This document shows positions 7,611 to 16,329 of a DNA stretch of 64,000 nucleotides, piece after piece (the first letter of the stretch is position 1; each line of letters starts with the position of its first letter). The notes under the pieces are model-generated. The model saw only the letters and a program-made list of their open reading frames with translations. It made no database searches and had not been told where the DNA came from. The position numbers and the translations under genes were made by a program. Origin of the DNA: Rothia endophytica. Its GTDB lineage: Bacteria; Actinomycetota; Actinomycetes; Actinomycetales; Micrococcaceae. The stretch covers positions 401,911 through 465,910 of the forward strand of contig NZ_CAKMSJ010000001.1 of NCBI RefSeq assembly GCF_928381505.1, given 5' to 3'.

Positions 7611-8671
7611 CAGAGAGACCCTTTGACCGCATCAGTCAGAACCTGGCAGAAGTCAGCAACCGCCCAGAAGACCTGGACTGGGTTCAGGTTGCCTTTGGCA
7701 TGTTCCTCAAAGAGAATGTTCGCCCCTCACGTGCCGAAAGTGCTATCAATGGCTGCATCCGCGCTATCGCTGACACTGGCGAGAGTGCCCACCAGCTTTT
7801 CGGCGACCCCTCAGAATGGGTCTTTAAGAAAACCGCTAGCTGGCGGCAGAAAGGCACTCAGGCCTTCGAGCCGAACGAACCCATGAACTGGTGGTGGTGT
7901 TGCCTCCTATCCTTCTTCGGCGCTGCAAAGACATCCGTACTCTTCTGGCTGTACTGTCTACTAAGCCACGAAACAACCAGCTCAAACATGGTGATTTTCA
8001 GTCTGGGTATAGGCCTTATGCTGGGTCTTATCTATTACGTCTATGCACAGGTGCTACCCCGCCGTGGCTTTGCCTGGGCTATAGCTGCAGGCGGTGCAAC
8101 CACTGTGGGGCTCTCTTTTTCTCTAGCATTTGCGCTCGAACAGGCCCAGCACCTCAGCAGACCAGTTCCTATCTGGTGGCACCTAGTTGTTGCTCTGGGA
8201 ATGCTTGCCCTCATTGTTCTTTTCTACAAGCTGGTGCCTGAGCCTGCTCATCGCCGTGAGGAAACCAACTACGACCCCTCTGACCAGCATGCCTGGCTTA
8301 GAACGTTTAGAACAGAGCTGAATAAACGCAATGACATGACGGGCGCCCGCGTCCGAGACGAAGTTGCCCTGGTCCTAGCGCATAGCAGGGAAACCGGCAC
8401 GACCTTTGATGAAGAGTTCGGCCACCCCGTCACCTACGCTCGTAGCCTGGCAGAACAAAGCAGCGTTAAGCCCTACCGCTTAATGCTCTATGCCTTCTTC
8501 ATGGTGGCTGCAGGTATCTATTGGTTTTATTCAGCTCTTACTGCTGGTGATGGAAGTGTCTGGTGGCGGGTGCCGCTTGGCCTCTTTGTTCTCATCATCC
8601 TGACGCTTGAAGCCAAGGCCTCTTGGGCAACCTACCGCAGTAGCCGCCAGGCGTCCGCCCCGGATGCCTAA
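7607..8671 (+). CDS. Membrane protein with HAAS-like modules, PadR partner
   Basis: 354 residues. Residues 30-75 (ESAINGCIRAIADTGESAHQLFGDPSEWV) look like a HAAS/DUF1700-type helical module with the terminal GDP motif. Four hydrophobic segments follow (about 95-205), then a second soluble segment (about 220-290) that repeats the same pattern: a helix, VRDEVALVLAHSRETGTTFDEEFGHPVTYA, with GHP in place of GDP. Two last helices occupy 295-340. The paired HAAS modules on one side of the membrane are unusual. It is translationally coupled to padR and probably is its regulatory target. Function unknown; no transport motif is seen. Confidence 0.65.
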   Translation: MTERPFDRISQNLAEVSNRPEDLDWVQVAFGMFLKENVRPSRAESAINGCIRAIADTGESAHQLFGDPSEWVFKKTASWRQKGTQAFEPNEPMNWWWCCLLSFFGAAKTSVLFWLYCLLSHETTSSNMVIFSLGIGLMLGLIYYVYAQVLPRRGFAWAIAAGGATTVGLSFSLAFALEQAQHLSRPVPIWWHLVVALGMLALIVLFYKLVPEPAHRREETNYDPSDQHAWLRTFRTELNKRNDMTGARVRDEVALVLAHSRETGTTFDEEFGHPVTYARSLAEQSSVKPYRLMLYAFFMVAAGIYWFYSALTAGDGSVWWRVPLGLFVLIILTLEAKASWATYRSSRQASAPDA

Positions 8672-8686
8672 GCCAATCTCAGACCG

Positions 8687-8732
8687 AGAAAAATACCCGC
8701 TGACCTCCCCAAAGGTCAGCGGGTATTTTTCT
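8687..8732. terminator. Bidirectional terminator between the PadR operon and ccsB
   Basis: AAAAATACCCGCTGACC and its complement flank a 7-8 base loop, giving a T-run on each strand. It ends both convergent operons. Confidence 0.85.
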
Positions 8733-8752
8733 GTTCTAGCAAGCGCTAGGGC

Positions 8753-9841
8753 CTATAGACCTGAGTAGGAGTGCAGGCCAGAGAAGTAAACGTTCACCAC
8801 GGTGAAGTTGAAAATAATGCAGAGGTAACCCACGATGGACAGCCAGGCTGAGGGAGGGCCGGACCAGCCGCGGGTGGCGCGGGCGTGCAGGTAGGCTGCG
8901 TAGACCACCCAGATGATGAAGGTCCATACTTCCTTGGTGTCCCAGCCCCAGTAGCGTCCCCAAGCCTTTTCAGCCCAAATAGCACCGGCGGCCAGGGTGA
9001 AGGTCCACATCACGAACCCAACGGCGTTGAGGCGGAATGAGAAATTTTCCAGGGCGGTAGATGAGGGAATCAGTCGCATAAAACCCAGGCGGGTGAGCTT
9101 GGTGCTTTGGTCAGCAATAATCTGACGTTCGCGTGAGGTCTGCACCAGCTGCAGGATTGCCATAGCGAAAGTAATGGTAAAGATTGCTGATGCCAGCACC
9201 GCAATCGATACGTGGATCACCAGCCAGTAGGACTGCAGCGCGGGCTTGAGTTGACCCACGGGCGTTGGGAAGCCGATGGTTGCTGCGGTCATCATGGTTA
9301 GCGCCAGGCCAGAGACCAGCACGCCCACAAAGCGCAGGTCGCGGAAAATCAGAGAGATCAAGAAGACTGTAACTACGAGGAAAGCACCGGTGGTGCAGAA
9401 CTCGTACATATTGCCCCAGGGCACGCGGTTAGCGGCCAGGGCACGGCTTAGCACACCCGCACAGTGAATAGCAGCACCCAGCGCCAGAATCACCACAGCG
9501 GCGCGGGCAGCGGCACGGCGGGCACCGGTGTAGCGCATATCTGCATCGGCTACGTGGGCCTCGATTTTCTTGGCTGCTGAGCGCTTATAGCTCATTCCTC
9601 GTTCGCCGGTCCCCTGCTCGATACCGCTAATACGAGCAGACTTTGCGGAGCCTGAAAGCGCACCTGCGCCCACCAGTTCACGTCCCCTCACCTGTGCCTC
9701 TTCAAGGCGCTGGGTGGTGCGGGAGTTAGAGGCGATGTCCCAGGCGAAGGCGATAAACGCCACCATGTAGGTAACGGCGGCGAGGTACATGAAAAGCTCG
9801 CTCCATTGGGCAAGGTTTTCGCTAATTTCAGGCATAGTCAC
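8753..9841 (-). CDS. ccsB: Cytochrome c biogenesis protein CcsB (CcsA/ResC type)
   Basis: Multi-pass membrane protein of 362 residues, the haem-handling half of the system II cytochrome c synthase, which delivers haem to apocytochrome on the outer face. The WGWDTKEVWTFIIWVVYAAY stretch near residue 305 is the conserved tryptophan-rich WWD-type haem-binding motif. About eight hydrophobic segments are visible, including one before a charged loop (residues 40-95) that is larger than in many homologues. The start is GTG at 9841 or ATG at 9835; neither has a strong ribosome site. It is last in the operon resA-ccdA-resB-ccsB. Confidence 0.93.
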   Translation of the reverse strand: MTMPEISENLAQWSELFMYLAAVTYMVAFIAFAWDIASNSRTTQRLEEAQVRGRELVGAGALSGSAKSARISGIEQGTGERGMSYKRSAAKKIEAHVADADMRYTGARRAAARAAVVILALGAAIHCAGVLSRALAANRVPWGNMYEFCTTGAFLVVTVFLISLIFRDLRFVGVLVSGLALTMMTAATIGFPTPVGQLKPALQSYWLVIHVSIAVLASAIFTITFAMAILQLVQTSRERQIIADQSTKLTRLGFMRLIPSSTALENFSFRLNAVGFVMWTFTLAAGAIWAEKAWGRYWGWDTKEVWTFIIWVVYAAYLHARATRGWSGPPSAWLSIVGYLCIIFNFTVVNVYFSGLHSYSGL

Positions 9842-9900
9842 TCATTTCGTTGGGAAGGCAGGCGTTGGACGTCGGTGCGCTGTGAGCAGGGTGGTTTAGT

Positions 9901-11496
9901 TTATGCTTCATCAAATTCTAGCCCCCAAGCGGATGCAAAGAGGTCGGTCAAGCGGTCGGCTTCGTCCGCAAGTCGCGGGTCTTCACCGCGAGCGAGCAGG
10001 GCGTATTCAACGGTGAGCACGCGGTCTGCGCCTTCGCCGCTGCTGGAAGCGCGCACCCAGACACGACGACGTGCCACGAAGAGGGAGATAATAAGACCGA
10101 TGAAGAGCAGGATAAAGGAAACCAGCGCAATGGGGCGACCGGGGTCTGAGCGAATTTCAAGGCCGGCGTACCGTTTGACGCCCAGCATTTCGATGGTGCC
10201 GTGACCTTCAGGCAGTTGTACTGATGGTCTGGAGCCATCGAGCACAATACCGTTGCCCTTAGCCATGGTGTTGAGGTCTTCTAGGCTGTCAACATCCAGT
10301 ACATAAACGTTCTGAGGGACGCCATCATCAAGCCCCAGGTCGCCGGTATACGACTGGAGTACCAGCATGGGGTTATAGAGATCTGAGTCGATAGAGGTGG
10401 GTGCACCGTACTCGGTTTCACCGGTAGGCAGGAACATTCCCACAAAACCCAGCTGGCCGGGGTGGGCATCCGGCACCTTGAGCACAATGGAGGAAAGATA
10501 GCTCATGCCAGAGGTCAACCCCACAACGGGCCCCTCATAGGCGATGCTGCCATCGTCGTTAGTCACGCGCACAATGGGGGCATACCCGTTGCCCAAGAGG
10601 TAAATACTGGTGCCCTCAATATAGATAGGCTCATTCACCTTCAGGGTTTCAGTGCTAGTTTCGCCTTTGCTGTCCGTCAAGGTCATTTCAGCAGTGTAGC
10701 CAATGTCGTCCCCGTAGGTGGGTGACCCCTCCTGTCGGTCGTAGGCAACCTCAAAGCTATCTAGAGTTGCTGAATATGGGTTGAGCCAGTCGGGGTTGTA
10801 GTTGGTACCAGGATCGAAGGAGTCATAGCTAATAAGGGAGTTAACGAAGGTCTCGCCTTCAACCACTACTTTCTGCCCACTGTAACCAAACAGCGAACCC
10901 GCCCCGAACGCCACCAGCACACCAATCATGGCTACGTGGAAGAGGATGTTACCGAACTCCCGCAGGTAACCGCGTTCAGCACCCACGCTCAAGACACCGG
11001 GAGCATCTTCACGGGTTTCTACGCGGTAGCCACGCTTCTTGAGCACCGCCGCAGCGTCGTCGATAGCCCTGTTCGCATCTAGATCTCCAGCGCCTGCAGG
11101 GATCGTCAGGGTTCGGTGCTGAGGAAGTCTGCCAAAGTTCTTGGGAGTTCTGGCAGGGGGTGTTTTCATGGAGCGGTAGTGTTTTGCCGCTCGGGGTAGC
11201 ACACAGCCAATCAGCGATATGAAAAGGAGGAGGTAAATGGAGGCGAACCACACGGAAGAGAACACATCAAAGAGCTGCAGAAAGTCAGCAATTGGCCCCC
11301 AGGTAGGGTGCGCCTCGATGTAGTCGTTGACCTTGGCGGGGTCTTGAATACGCTGCGGGAAGATGGAGCCGGGAACAGCTGCAACAGCGAGCAGCAAGAG
11401 CAAGAAGAGCGCGGTGTTCATCTTGGTCAGCTGGGTCCATGCCCAGCGGAGCATTTCGAGAGGCCCGAGCGCTGCAGCGTCTTTAGTATCAGCCAT
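9901..11496 (-). CDS. resB: Cytochrome c biogenesis protein ResB (Ccs1)
   Basis: 531 residues. Partner of CcsB in the system II haem lyase, thought to bind apocytochrome c. It begins with LRWAWTQLTKMNTALFLLLLLAVAAVPGSIFPQ, the ResB signature with a helix and the PGS-PQ motif, followed by helices near residues 75-95 and 175-205, a large extracytoplasmic domain (205-445) and a last helix (about 450-470). The C-terminal cytoplasmic segment is short. It lies 32 bases after ccdA and 59 before ccsB, so all are one transcript. Together they mature the c-type cytochrome of the bc1-aa3 branch. Confidence 0.93.
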   Translation of the reverse strand: MADTKDAAALGPLEMLRWAWTQLTKMNTALFLLLLLAVAAVPGSIFPQRIQDPAKVNDYIEAHPTWGPIADFLQLFDVFSSVWFASIYLLLFISLIGCVLPRAAKHYRSMKTPPARTPKNFGRLPQHRTLTIPAGAGDLDANRAIDDAAAVLKKRGYRVETREDAPGVLSVGAERGYLREFGNILFHVAMIGVLVAFGAGSLFGYSGQKVVVEGETFVNSLISYDSFDPGTNYNPDWLNPYSATLDSFEVAYDRQEGSPTYGDDIGYTAEMTLTDSKGETSTETLKVNEPIYIEGTSIYLLGNGYAPIVRVTNDDGSIAYEGPVVGLTSGMSYLSSIVLKVPDAHPGQLGFVGMFLPTGETEYGAPTSIDSDLYNPMLVLQSYTGDLGLDDGVPQNVYVLDVDSLEDLNTMAKGNGIVLDGSRPSVQLPEGHGTIEMLGVKRYAGLEIRSDPGRPIALVSFILLFIGLIISLFVARRRVWVRASSSGEGADRVLTVEYALLARGEDPRLADEADRLTDLFASAWGLEFDEA

Positions 11497-11528
11497 GGTT
11501 TCCTTGGAGCGTGTGTGAAGTGTGAAGT

Positions 11529-12281
11529 TTAAATCGGTAGTTGGTAGACCGGCATCGTGGCCTGAAACCAGGACATCATGCTAGTCCAGGCCCCGGTTGC
11601 GATGAGAATGCCAATGAAGATCAGCATGAGACCACCTAAGCGCTGCAGCGTTAGTTTGTGCTTGCGCAACCAGCCCAGGGTATTCACTCCCCTACTGACA
11701 GCCAGCGCAACCAACAGGAAGGGCACTCCTAGGCCCAAGCAGTAGGCTAGCGTGAGCGCAATGGCCTTGGTGTTATCAGACCCACCGGTGTAGACAAGAG
11801 TTTGCACGGCAGCAAAGGTGGGGCCAATGCAGGGGGCCCAGCCCAGCCCAAAGGTAATACCTAGAATGGGCGCTCCCCAGAGCCCGGCAGGTGGTTTTCT
11901 CTCAATCTTTCGGTCGCGCTGAAAGAAATTGAAGCGGCCCATGAAGACCAGACCCATGAGAATGACCAGTAAACCAAGAACCAGGTTCACCCAGGTCTGC
12001 CCCCGCAGCCAGGGGGCGGCCCCCAACTGCGCCAGCACCACTGACATCAGCACAAAAATAAAGGAGAACCCCAGTACGAAAAGCCCGATACCGGTCACGG
12101 TGCGGGCTGTACGGGCTCGCGGGCTCATCTCAGCACCGGAGAGACCGCTAACGTACCCCAGGTAGCCGGGCACCAGTGGCAGGACGCAGGGGGAAGCGAA
12201 AGAGACTAGCCCGGCTAGCGACGCAATGGGCAGCGCCAACCAGAGCGAGCCGTCTAAAACGATTTCCCCGAAGTTAGGCAT
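11529..12281 (-). CDS. ccdA: Thiol-disulfide transporter CcdA
   Basis: 250-residue membrane protein of the DsbD/CcdA family that carries reducing power across the membrane for haem-site cysteines. LVSFASPCVLPLVPGYLGYVSGL (first helix) and GLGWAPCIGPTFAAV (fourth helix) carry the two redox cysteines. The start is taken as ATG at 12281: the codon lies inside the last codons of resA (ATGCCTAA overlap), with AGAGCAGG before it, and the sequence then begins MPNFGEIVLDG. An upstream alternative start at 12323 would run deep into resA. Translational coupling with resA fits their joint task. Confidence 0.92.
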   Translation of the reverse strand: MPNFGEIVLDGSLWLALPIASLAGLVSFASPCVLPLVPGYLGYVSGLSGAEMSPRARTARTVTGIGLFVLGFSFIFVLMSVVLAQLGAAPWLRGQTWVNLVLGLLVILMGLVFMGRFNFFQRDRKIERKPPAGLWGAPILGITFGLGWAPCIGPTFAAVQTLVYTGGSDNTKAIALTLAYCLGLGVPFLLVALAVSRGVNTLGWLRKHKLTLQRLGGLMLIFIGILIATGAWTSMMSWFQATMPVYQLPI

Positions 12282-12882
12282 TCGCCTGCTCTTCAAGAAT
12301 GGTGCGCAGAATTGAGGGGTCAATCTGACCCAGGATTCGCGCGGCCACCCTGCCCTGGGCGTCCAAAACTACGGTGGTTGGTACGGCCTGAGCGGGCACA
12401 TACTTGCTCAACCCCAGAAGCACCTTGCCGTTGAGGTCGCGGTAAGAGGGGTATTCAACTCCGAAGTTCTTTTCAAAGGCTTCAGCCGTGCCCTTTTCAT
12501 CGCGTACATTGGCACCCAGGAAGGTGATCTTATCGCCAAAAGTCTGGTGCAGGGAGTTGAGATCAGGGGCCTCACTACGGCAGGGTGCGCAACCTGCATA
12601 CCAGAAGTTCAGCATCACGGGCTTGCCACGCAGACTTGCCGCACTGAGGGTGCTACCGTCAAAGAGCTCATTTTCGAATTCAACCGGCTCGCCGCGCTCT
12701 GCCTCAGCGTACTCCGTCACGCTGCCGTCTCCGGCAATATAGCCTTTAGAATCTCCGGCGTTAGCCTGGGCTGCCAGTGAATCTTCGTCAGATGAGCAAG
12801 CGGTCAGCAGAGCTGCGCCGCCCAAAAGACCCAGGCTGAGTGCCTGTTTACGGCTGAAACGCGGTGAGATTGGTGAAGGCAT
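12274..12882 (-). CDS. resA: Thiol-disulfide oxidoreductase, TlpA/ResA-type lipoprotein
   Basis: 202 residues. The N-terminus has twin basic residues, a hydrophobic core LSLGLLGGAALLTACSS and a lipobox with Cys at about residue 29, so it is a lipoprotein on the outer membrane face. The thioredoxin fold holds the active site WYAGCAPCRSEAPDL (CAPC) and a cis-Pro loop (AVPTTVVLD). It should reduce the CxxCH cysteines of apocytochrome c, using electrons from CcdA. First gene of the four-gene cytochrome c maturation operon. Start ATG at 12882 after a purine-rich stretch. Confidence 0.93.
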   Translation of the reverse strand: MPSPISPRFSRKQALSLGLLGGAALLTACSSDEDSLAAQANAGDSKGYIAGDGSVTEYAEAERGEPVEFENELFDGSTLSAASLRGKPVMLNFWYAGCAPCRSEAPDLNSLHQTFGDKITFLGANVRDEKGTAEAFEKNFGVEYPSYRDLNGKVLLGLSKYVPAQAVPTTVVLDAQGRVAARILGQIDPSILRTILEEQANA

Positions 12883-12934
12883 GGTGCGGTGCTCTCTTCA
12901 GTAAAACCAGACGGTAGATTTAGCCAAAACTCTA

Positions 12935-13624
12935 TTATGACCCGGGTAGCTGAATGACACCTGAGTACAGCTCGGCAGCAGGCTCAGTGTAGGTCAGACT
13001 CGGTGTACCGGGGCTGAAAATATCGTCAAAGTGCAGAGAGGTAATAGAGGCCAGGTTAGTCTGACGCTTGCGGGGATCATGGGGCAGCAGCCCACCCTCA
13101 ACAGAGGTACGTGCCATCCAAATGGGTAGCTGGTGGGACACAATAATCGCTTCAGCACCAGCCCCACCCTTCTCATAAGCGGTACGAGCTGCATCCTTAA
13201 TCGCCTCGGCCATACGGGTGATCTGCTGGCGGTAAGGCTCACCCCAGGATGGGCGCAGGGGGTTGAGCAGGTGCGGCCAGTGGGCAGGGTGCTTTAGCAG
13301 TTCGTCCTTGGTGACGTGCAATCCCTCAAAATAATTATCTGCCTCAATAACGCGCTCATCGTGCACCGCGGTCAAGCCCAGCAGCTCCTCAATAGGGGCA
13401 GCTGACTCCTGAGTGCGAGTCAGAGGAGAGCAGACCAGATGCACAATATTTGCACCGGCATCAGCACGGCGCTTAAACTCTTCTGCTGAGAGTCGCACCA
13501 TTTTCTGCCCAGCCTCTGACAGGTGGTAACCCGGCAGCCTACCGTAGACAATGCGCTGGGGGTTGTGAACTTCACCGTGGCGCATGAGATGAACGGTAAC
13601 CGGTGCTTTTTCTGAGGTAGTCAT
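12935..13624 (-). CDS. Histidine phosphatase family protein (PGM-like)
   Basis: 229 residues with the LMRHGEVHN phospho-histidine motif at residue 12, the second core arginine in CSPLTRTQESA (about 65), and the second histidine in IVSHQLPIW (about 165). This is the broad phosphoglycerate-mutase-like superfamily; the substrate cannot be told from sequence. In M. tuberculosis the equivalent gene (Rv0525) also stands directly before the cytochrome c maturation genes, as here. A TTG one codon upstream is possible; the ATG at 13624 is chosen. The 52-base gap to resA would allow read-through into that operon. Confidence 0.88.
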   Translation of the reverse strand: MTTSEKAPVTVHLMRHGEVHNPQRIVYGRLPGYHLSEAGQKMVRLSAEEFKRRADAGANIVHLVCSPLTRTQESAAPIEELLGLTAVHDERVIEADNYFEGLHVTKDELLKHPAHWPHLLNPLRPSWGEPYRQQITRMAEAIKDAARTAYEKGGAGAEAIIVSHQLPIWMARTSVEGGLLPHDPRKRQTNLASITSLHFDDIFSPGTPSLTYTEPAAELYSGVIQLPGS

Positions 13625-13699
13625 CAAACCAGTGTCTCAAAGATAGAGCGCCGGTGCCAGCGGTGACGCCCTCGTAATTACTCCCGTCTCCAGCAGATT

Positions 13700-13954
13700 T
13701 CAGGCTGCCAGTTTCTTTTCCAGTAGCTTAGCCAGGCGGCGAGCATTAACCTGCCAAAAATCTTTGACTTCCCCATCAACTAACAAGACCGGGATTTCGT
13801 TCTTATGCCGTTCAAAAAGCTGGGGGTCATTTTCGATATTAGTTTCGGTAAAACTCAGCCCGAAGCGGGCGGCAACTTCACCTGTAGTCTGCCGCGCAGC
13901 TTCGCAGAGGTGGCAGCCGGGCTTGGTTAACAGTTCAATCGTGGGAGTAGCCAT
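13700..13954 (-). CDS. Glutaredoxin family protein
   Basis: 84-residue thioredoxin-fold protein with the CxxC site CHLC at residues 14-17 (LLTKPGCHLCEAARQTT) and the cis-Pro segment NEIPVLLVDG (about 52-61). It belongs to the DUF836-like/glutaredoxin family common in actinobacteria, likely a cytosolic or mycothiol-linked thiol reductant; the donor is not evident. It is 75 bases before the phosphatase gene and shares its direction. TACAGT six bases before the ATG suggests leaderless expression. Confidence 0.88.
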   Translation of the reverse strand: MATPTIELLTKPGCHLCEAARQTTGEVAARFGLSFTETNIENDPQLFERHKNEIPVLLVDGEVKDFWQVNARRLAKLLEKKLAA

Positions 13955-13960
13955 AGAACC

Positions 13961-13966
13961 ACTGTA
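13961..13966 (-). promoter_or_regulatory. -10 box of the glutaredoxin gene
   Basis: Minus-strand TACAGT followed by six bases (GGTTCT) and ATG, the leaderless spacing seen repeatedly in this window. Confidence 0.45.
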
Positions 13967-13987
13967 GCGCTAGGGGCTTATACAGCA

Positions 13988-14016
13988 CGAGCCCCGCACA
14001 AACTGTGCGGGGCTCG
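13988..14016 (-). terminator. Hairpin after the bS22 gene
   Basis: CGAGCCCCGCACA pairs perfectly with TGTGCGGGGCTCG around a 3-base loop, 12 bases past the bS22 stop. No clear T-run follows, so it may act as an intrinsic terminator without a tail or as an mRNA-stabilising stem. Confidence 0.65.
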
Positions 14017-14027
14017 CGGTGAAGAAT

Positions 14028-14126
14028 TTACTTCTTGTTGCGACGCTGGTGGCGAGTCTTGCGAAGAAGTTTACGGTGCTTCTTCTTAGACATACGCTTG
14101 CGGCGCTTCTTGATAACTGAACCCAT
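14028..14126 (-). CDS. Small ribosomal subunit protein bS22
   Basis: 32-residue, extremely basic protein ([20 protein letters not shown], then a similar basic tail ending RRNKK). This is the AURKAIP1/COX24-like mini-protein found as bS22 in mycobacterial 30S subunits and annotated as Rv0500B in M. tuberculosis, near proC as it is in this window. It is below the usual length cut-off for gene finding. AGGTGAA lies 4 bases before the ATG. It stands alone between two hairpin-like elements and is probably highly expressed. Confidence 0.9.
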   Translation of the reverse strand: MGSVIKKRRKRMSKKKHRKLLRKTRHQRRNKK

Positions 14127-14212
14127 CGGATTCACCTCACTTATTAAATAGTGGTCGATACCCGGCCGAACAATGCTCGCGCACGGCAAGCCTTTCGGTA
14201 GCTATCCGGGCG

Positions 14213-14226
14213 TTATACCGGTATAA
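14213..14226. promoter_or_regulatory. Perfect 14-bp palindrome upstream of bS22
   Basis: TTATACCGGTATAA, inside a longer imperfect repeat (GCGTT...AACGC, 14210-14230), lies in the 259-base gap between the bS22 start and the tailed GntR gene. It could be an operator or part of the bS22 promoter. The rest of the gap shows nothing I can name. Confidence 0.3.
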
Positions 14227-14385
14227 ACGCTCCAATACACGCTATTTTGGGCATAAATAACCCTAGCGCGTGAAAAAACGCTCTTCAGTCAAGAGTACAG
14301 GGTATGCCTACATTTCGCGCATTGTTCACCTGGGAATGAGAGCATTTTCTCGTTTTGGGAGGCTAAAATCACTGCCTACCCAGAG

Positions 14386-16284
14386 CTAGCGTTTACGGCT
14401 CTTTTGCCTCTTTTTCTTCACCGGGTGCCGGTTTGCTCCCCCGTGGGGCTGGGTTGCTGTCGCTGCCAGCTCAGATTCAGCAGCGTCCCTACCGGGCTCT
14501 GATGCAGACGCTATTTCCTCCGCATGCTGGGGTGAGCTAGCAGGATCTTCCTCTAGAGCTTCATACCCTTCTGGGACGGTGAGACCGTCAGTCTGGCCAG
14601 CATCGAGGGCTGGGGCCTCATCTGAAGGCTGTGGTTTTCGGCGTTCTGCGGAAAGAAAACCAAAGTATTCCCTGACCGCAAAACGCTTTCTGCCCGAAGT
14701 AGGGGCCTCGGGGTGGGGCCGATCCTTGGGTTCAGATTCTTGAGCTTGATTCTGTTCCCCTGAATCCACTTCTTCCTGGGTTGTTTCCTGCTGATTCTCT
14801 GTCTCTTGGGGATGTGCAGCCAGGGCAGCCAGCCTTAGCTCTTCGGCACGCAGTTTAGCTTCAAGCTCCTGAGACAGCGCTTCCCTCTCCAGTTCAGCCC
14901 GCTGTTGAGCTTGACGCTCGGCCTCCTGTTTAGCCAACCTTTTTTCTTCTGCCGCGCGTTCAGCCGCCTGGGCCTCTGCACGCTCACGTGCTTCCTGCCG
15001 TTTTTGAGCGGCAGCAGCCAGCCGGGCTTTCGCCATTGACTGGGCACGTTCAATGCGGTTCAGCTCATCTTGCTGATCAGCTAGCACGCGAGAAGTGGGA
15101 GCGCTTGCCCCTGCCTGCCCCTCATCTTGGCGACTTCCTTCTTCGGGGGTAGCAAGAGGTTGGCGGACAGGAGGTGTGATGATAGTTGCGTGAACTACCG
15201 GGCTCACTGTCCCCTTGCGGCGGCGCGTTGCACTCCCCGTGGGAACAGCCCGCAACACGGTAGGTGGCTGCGGAGCAGGGTCCTCCAGAGGTTCTGGGAC
15301 TGACGAAGTCAATGCAGCCTGGGGCTCAGATACAGAATCTGCTCTAGGTTCAGGTTCCTGACGAGCTTCCAGCACCCCCTGAGCGTCCGGGGAGCCCTCC
15401 GGTTTTTCCTCGTTGGGCTCGGGCAGGGTCTGCTGCCTATCGCGGTCAGCTTCTCTAGGCTGAATGTTCTGCAAAGCATCAAAGAGCCCGGGGGTAATGG
15501 GGCCACCCCACTGCTCAGGAACTAAGTCTTGATCTTCAATATCGACCGGCACCAGGTTACTGCTCAGAGTTGGTTCCTCAGGGGCTGGTGCTTCAAGATC
15601 GAAGGGTACCTGGGCTTCAGCAAATCGTTCTTTAAGGTTAGCGATGAGCAGGGTGCGGGCCAGAGCCGGGTCTTCGGATTTCACGGCATCAAGAATTGCG
15701 CGGTACTCCATACGCAGACGCGTTGCCGTGGCACTCCACAACGGCACCTGTGATACCAGGTCAAACCTCGCTTCAATCATGGAGTCCCTCATCGTAGCCA
15801 GTAAAGCTGAGATAAGGGTATTGCCAGAAAGCTGACCGAGTTGAATATGAAAATCTGCCTCAAGATCGTGAAAATCGCTCAGGCTGGTCGCCGGGTCTGA
15901 CATCTTTTGCAGGATTCTCTCTAGCTCAGGGTAGGCCGCCTGATGGGCAGGAGTTGTTGAGACAGCATGTGACTCCAGCAGCAGACAGGTCTGAAAGAGA
16001 TCCCGCTGGGGTGAAGCAGAGCTAGCTAGAGAAAGACCGATAGCCGGCCCTGCTGAGACTGCTGGTTCCCGCAGTAATTCGCTCAGGATGGTTTTGCGTT
16101 TACCCATGTATAGGCGCAGCAGACCAATCTCTTCGCAGTGCTTGAGGCTCTCACGGATCTGATGTTGGCTAAGACCGGTAACGCGAGCTAGCTCCCTATC
16201 ATCGGGGAGTTGATCCCCAAGGTGGAGGGTACGTGAAATCAGTTCGCTCTCGATCCAGTCGAGTAACTTCTGATGTTTAGACAT
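14386..16284 (-). CDS. GntR/FadR-type regulator with long charged C-terminal tail
   Basis: 632 residues, nearly three times the usual size. Residues 1-70 are a GntR winged helix (GDQLPDDRELARVTGLSQHQIRESLKHCEEIGLLRLY). Residues 85-225 resemble an FCD effector domain, with the metal/ligand-type D and H pattern in FHDLEADFHIQLGQLSGN. From about 230 on the protein is Pro/Glu-rich and probably disordered, contains an uninterrupted Ala/Glu/Arg/Lys/Gln segment (about 410-500, RLAAAAQKRQEARERAEAQA and on) predicted as a long single helix or coiled coil, and ends in a very basic tip (KKKRQKSRKR). It follows the tailed ArsR gene by 45 bases. Such tails are not part of the GntR family; their purpose is unknown. 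Confidence 0.8.
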   Translation of the reverse strand: MSKHQKLLDWIESELISRTLHLGDQLPDDRELARVTGLSQHQIRESLKHCEEIGLLRLYMGKRKTILSELLREPAVSAGPAIGLSLASSASPQRDLFQTCLLLESHAVSTTPAHQAAYPELERILQKMSDPATSLSDFHDLEADFHIQLGQLSGNTLISALLATMRDSMIEARFDLVSQVPLWSATATRLRMEYRAILDAVKSEDPALARTLLIANLKERFAEAQVPFDLEAPAPEEPTLSSNLVPVDIEDQDLVPEQWGGPITPGLFDALQNIQPREADRDRQQTLPEPNEEKPEGSPDAQGVLEARQEPEPRADSVSEPQAALTSSVPEPLEDPAPQPPTVLRAVPTGSATRRRKGTVSPVVHATIITPPVRQPLATPEEGSRQDEGQAGASAPTSRVLADQQDELNRIERAQSMAKARLAAAAQKRQEARERAEAQAAERAAEEKRLAKQEAERQAQQRAELEREALSQELEAKLRAEELRLAALAAHPQETENQQETTQEEVDSGEQNQAQESEPKDRPHPEAPTSGRKRFAVREYFGFLSAERRKPQPSDEAPALDAGQTDGLTVPEGYEALEEDPASSPQHAEEIASASEPGRDAAESELAATATQPHGGANRHPVKKKRQKSRKR

Positions 16285-16329
16285 GTTTCGGGGTTATTTC
16301 TCTGCTGAGGTTGAGTGAGGGGGAAGTAT

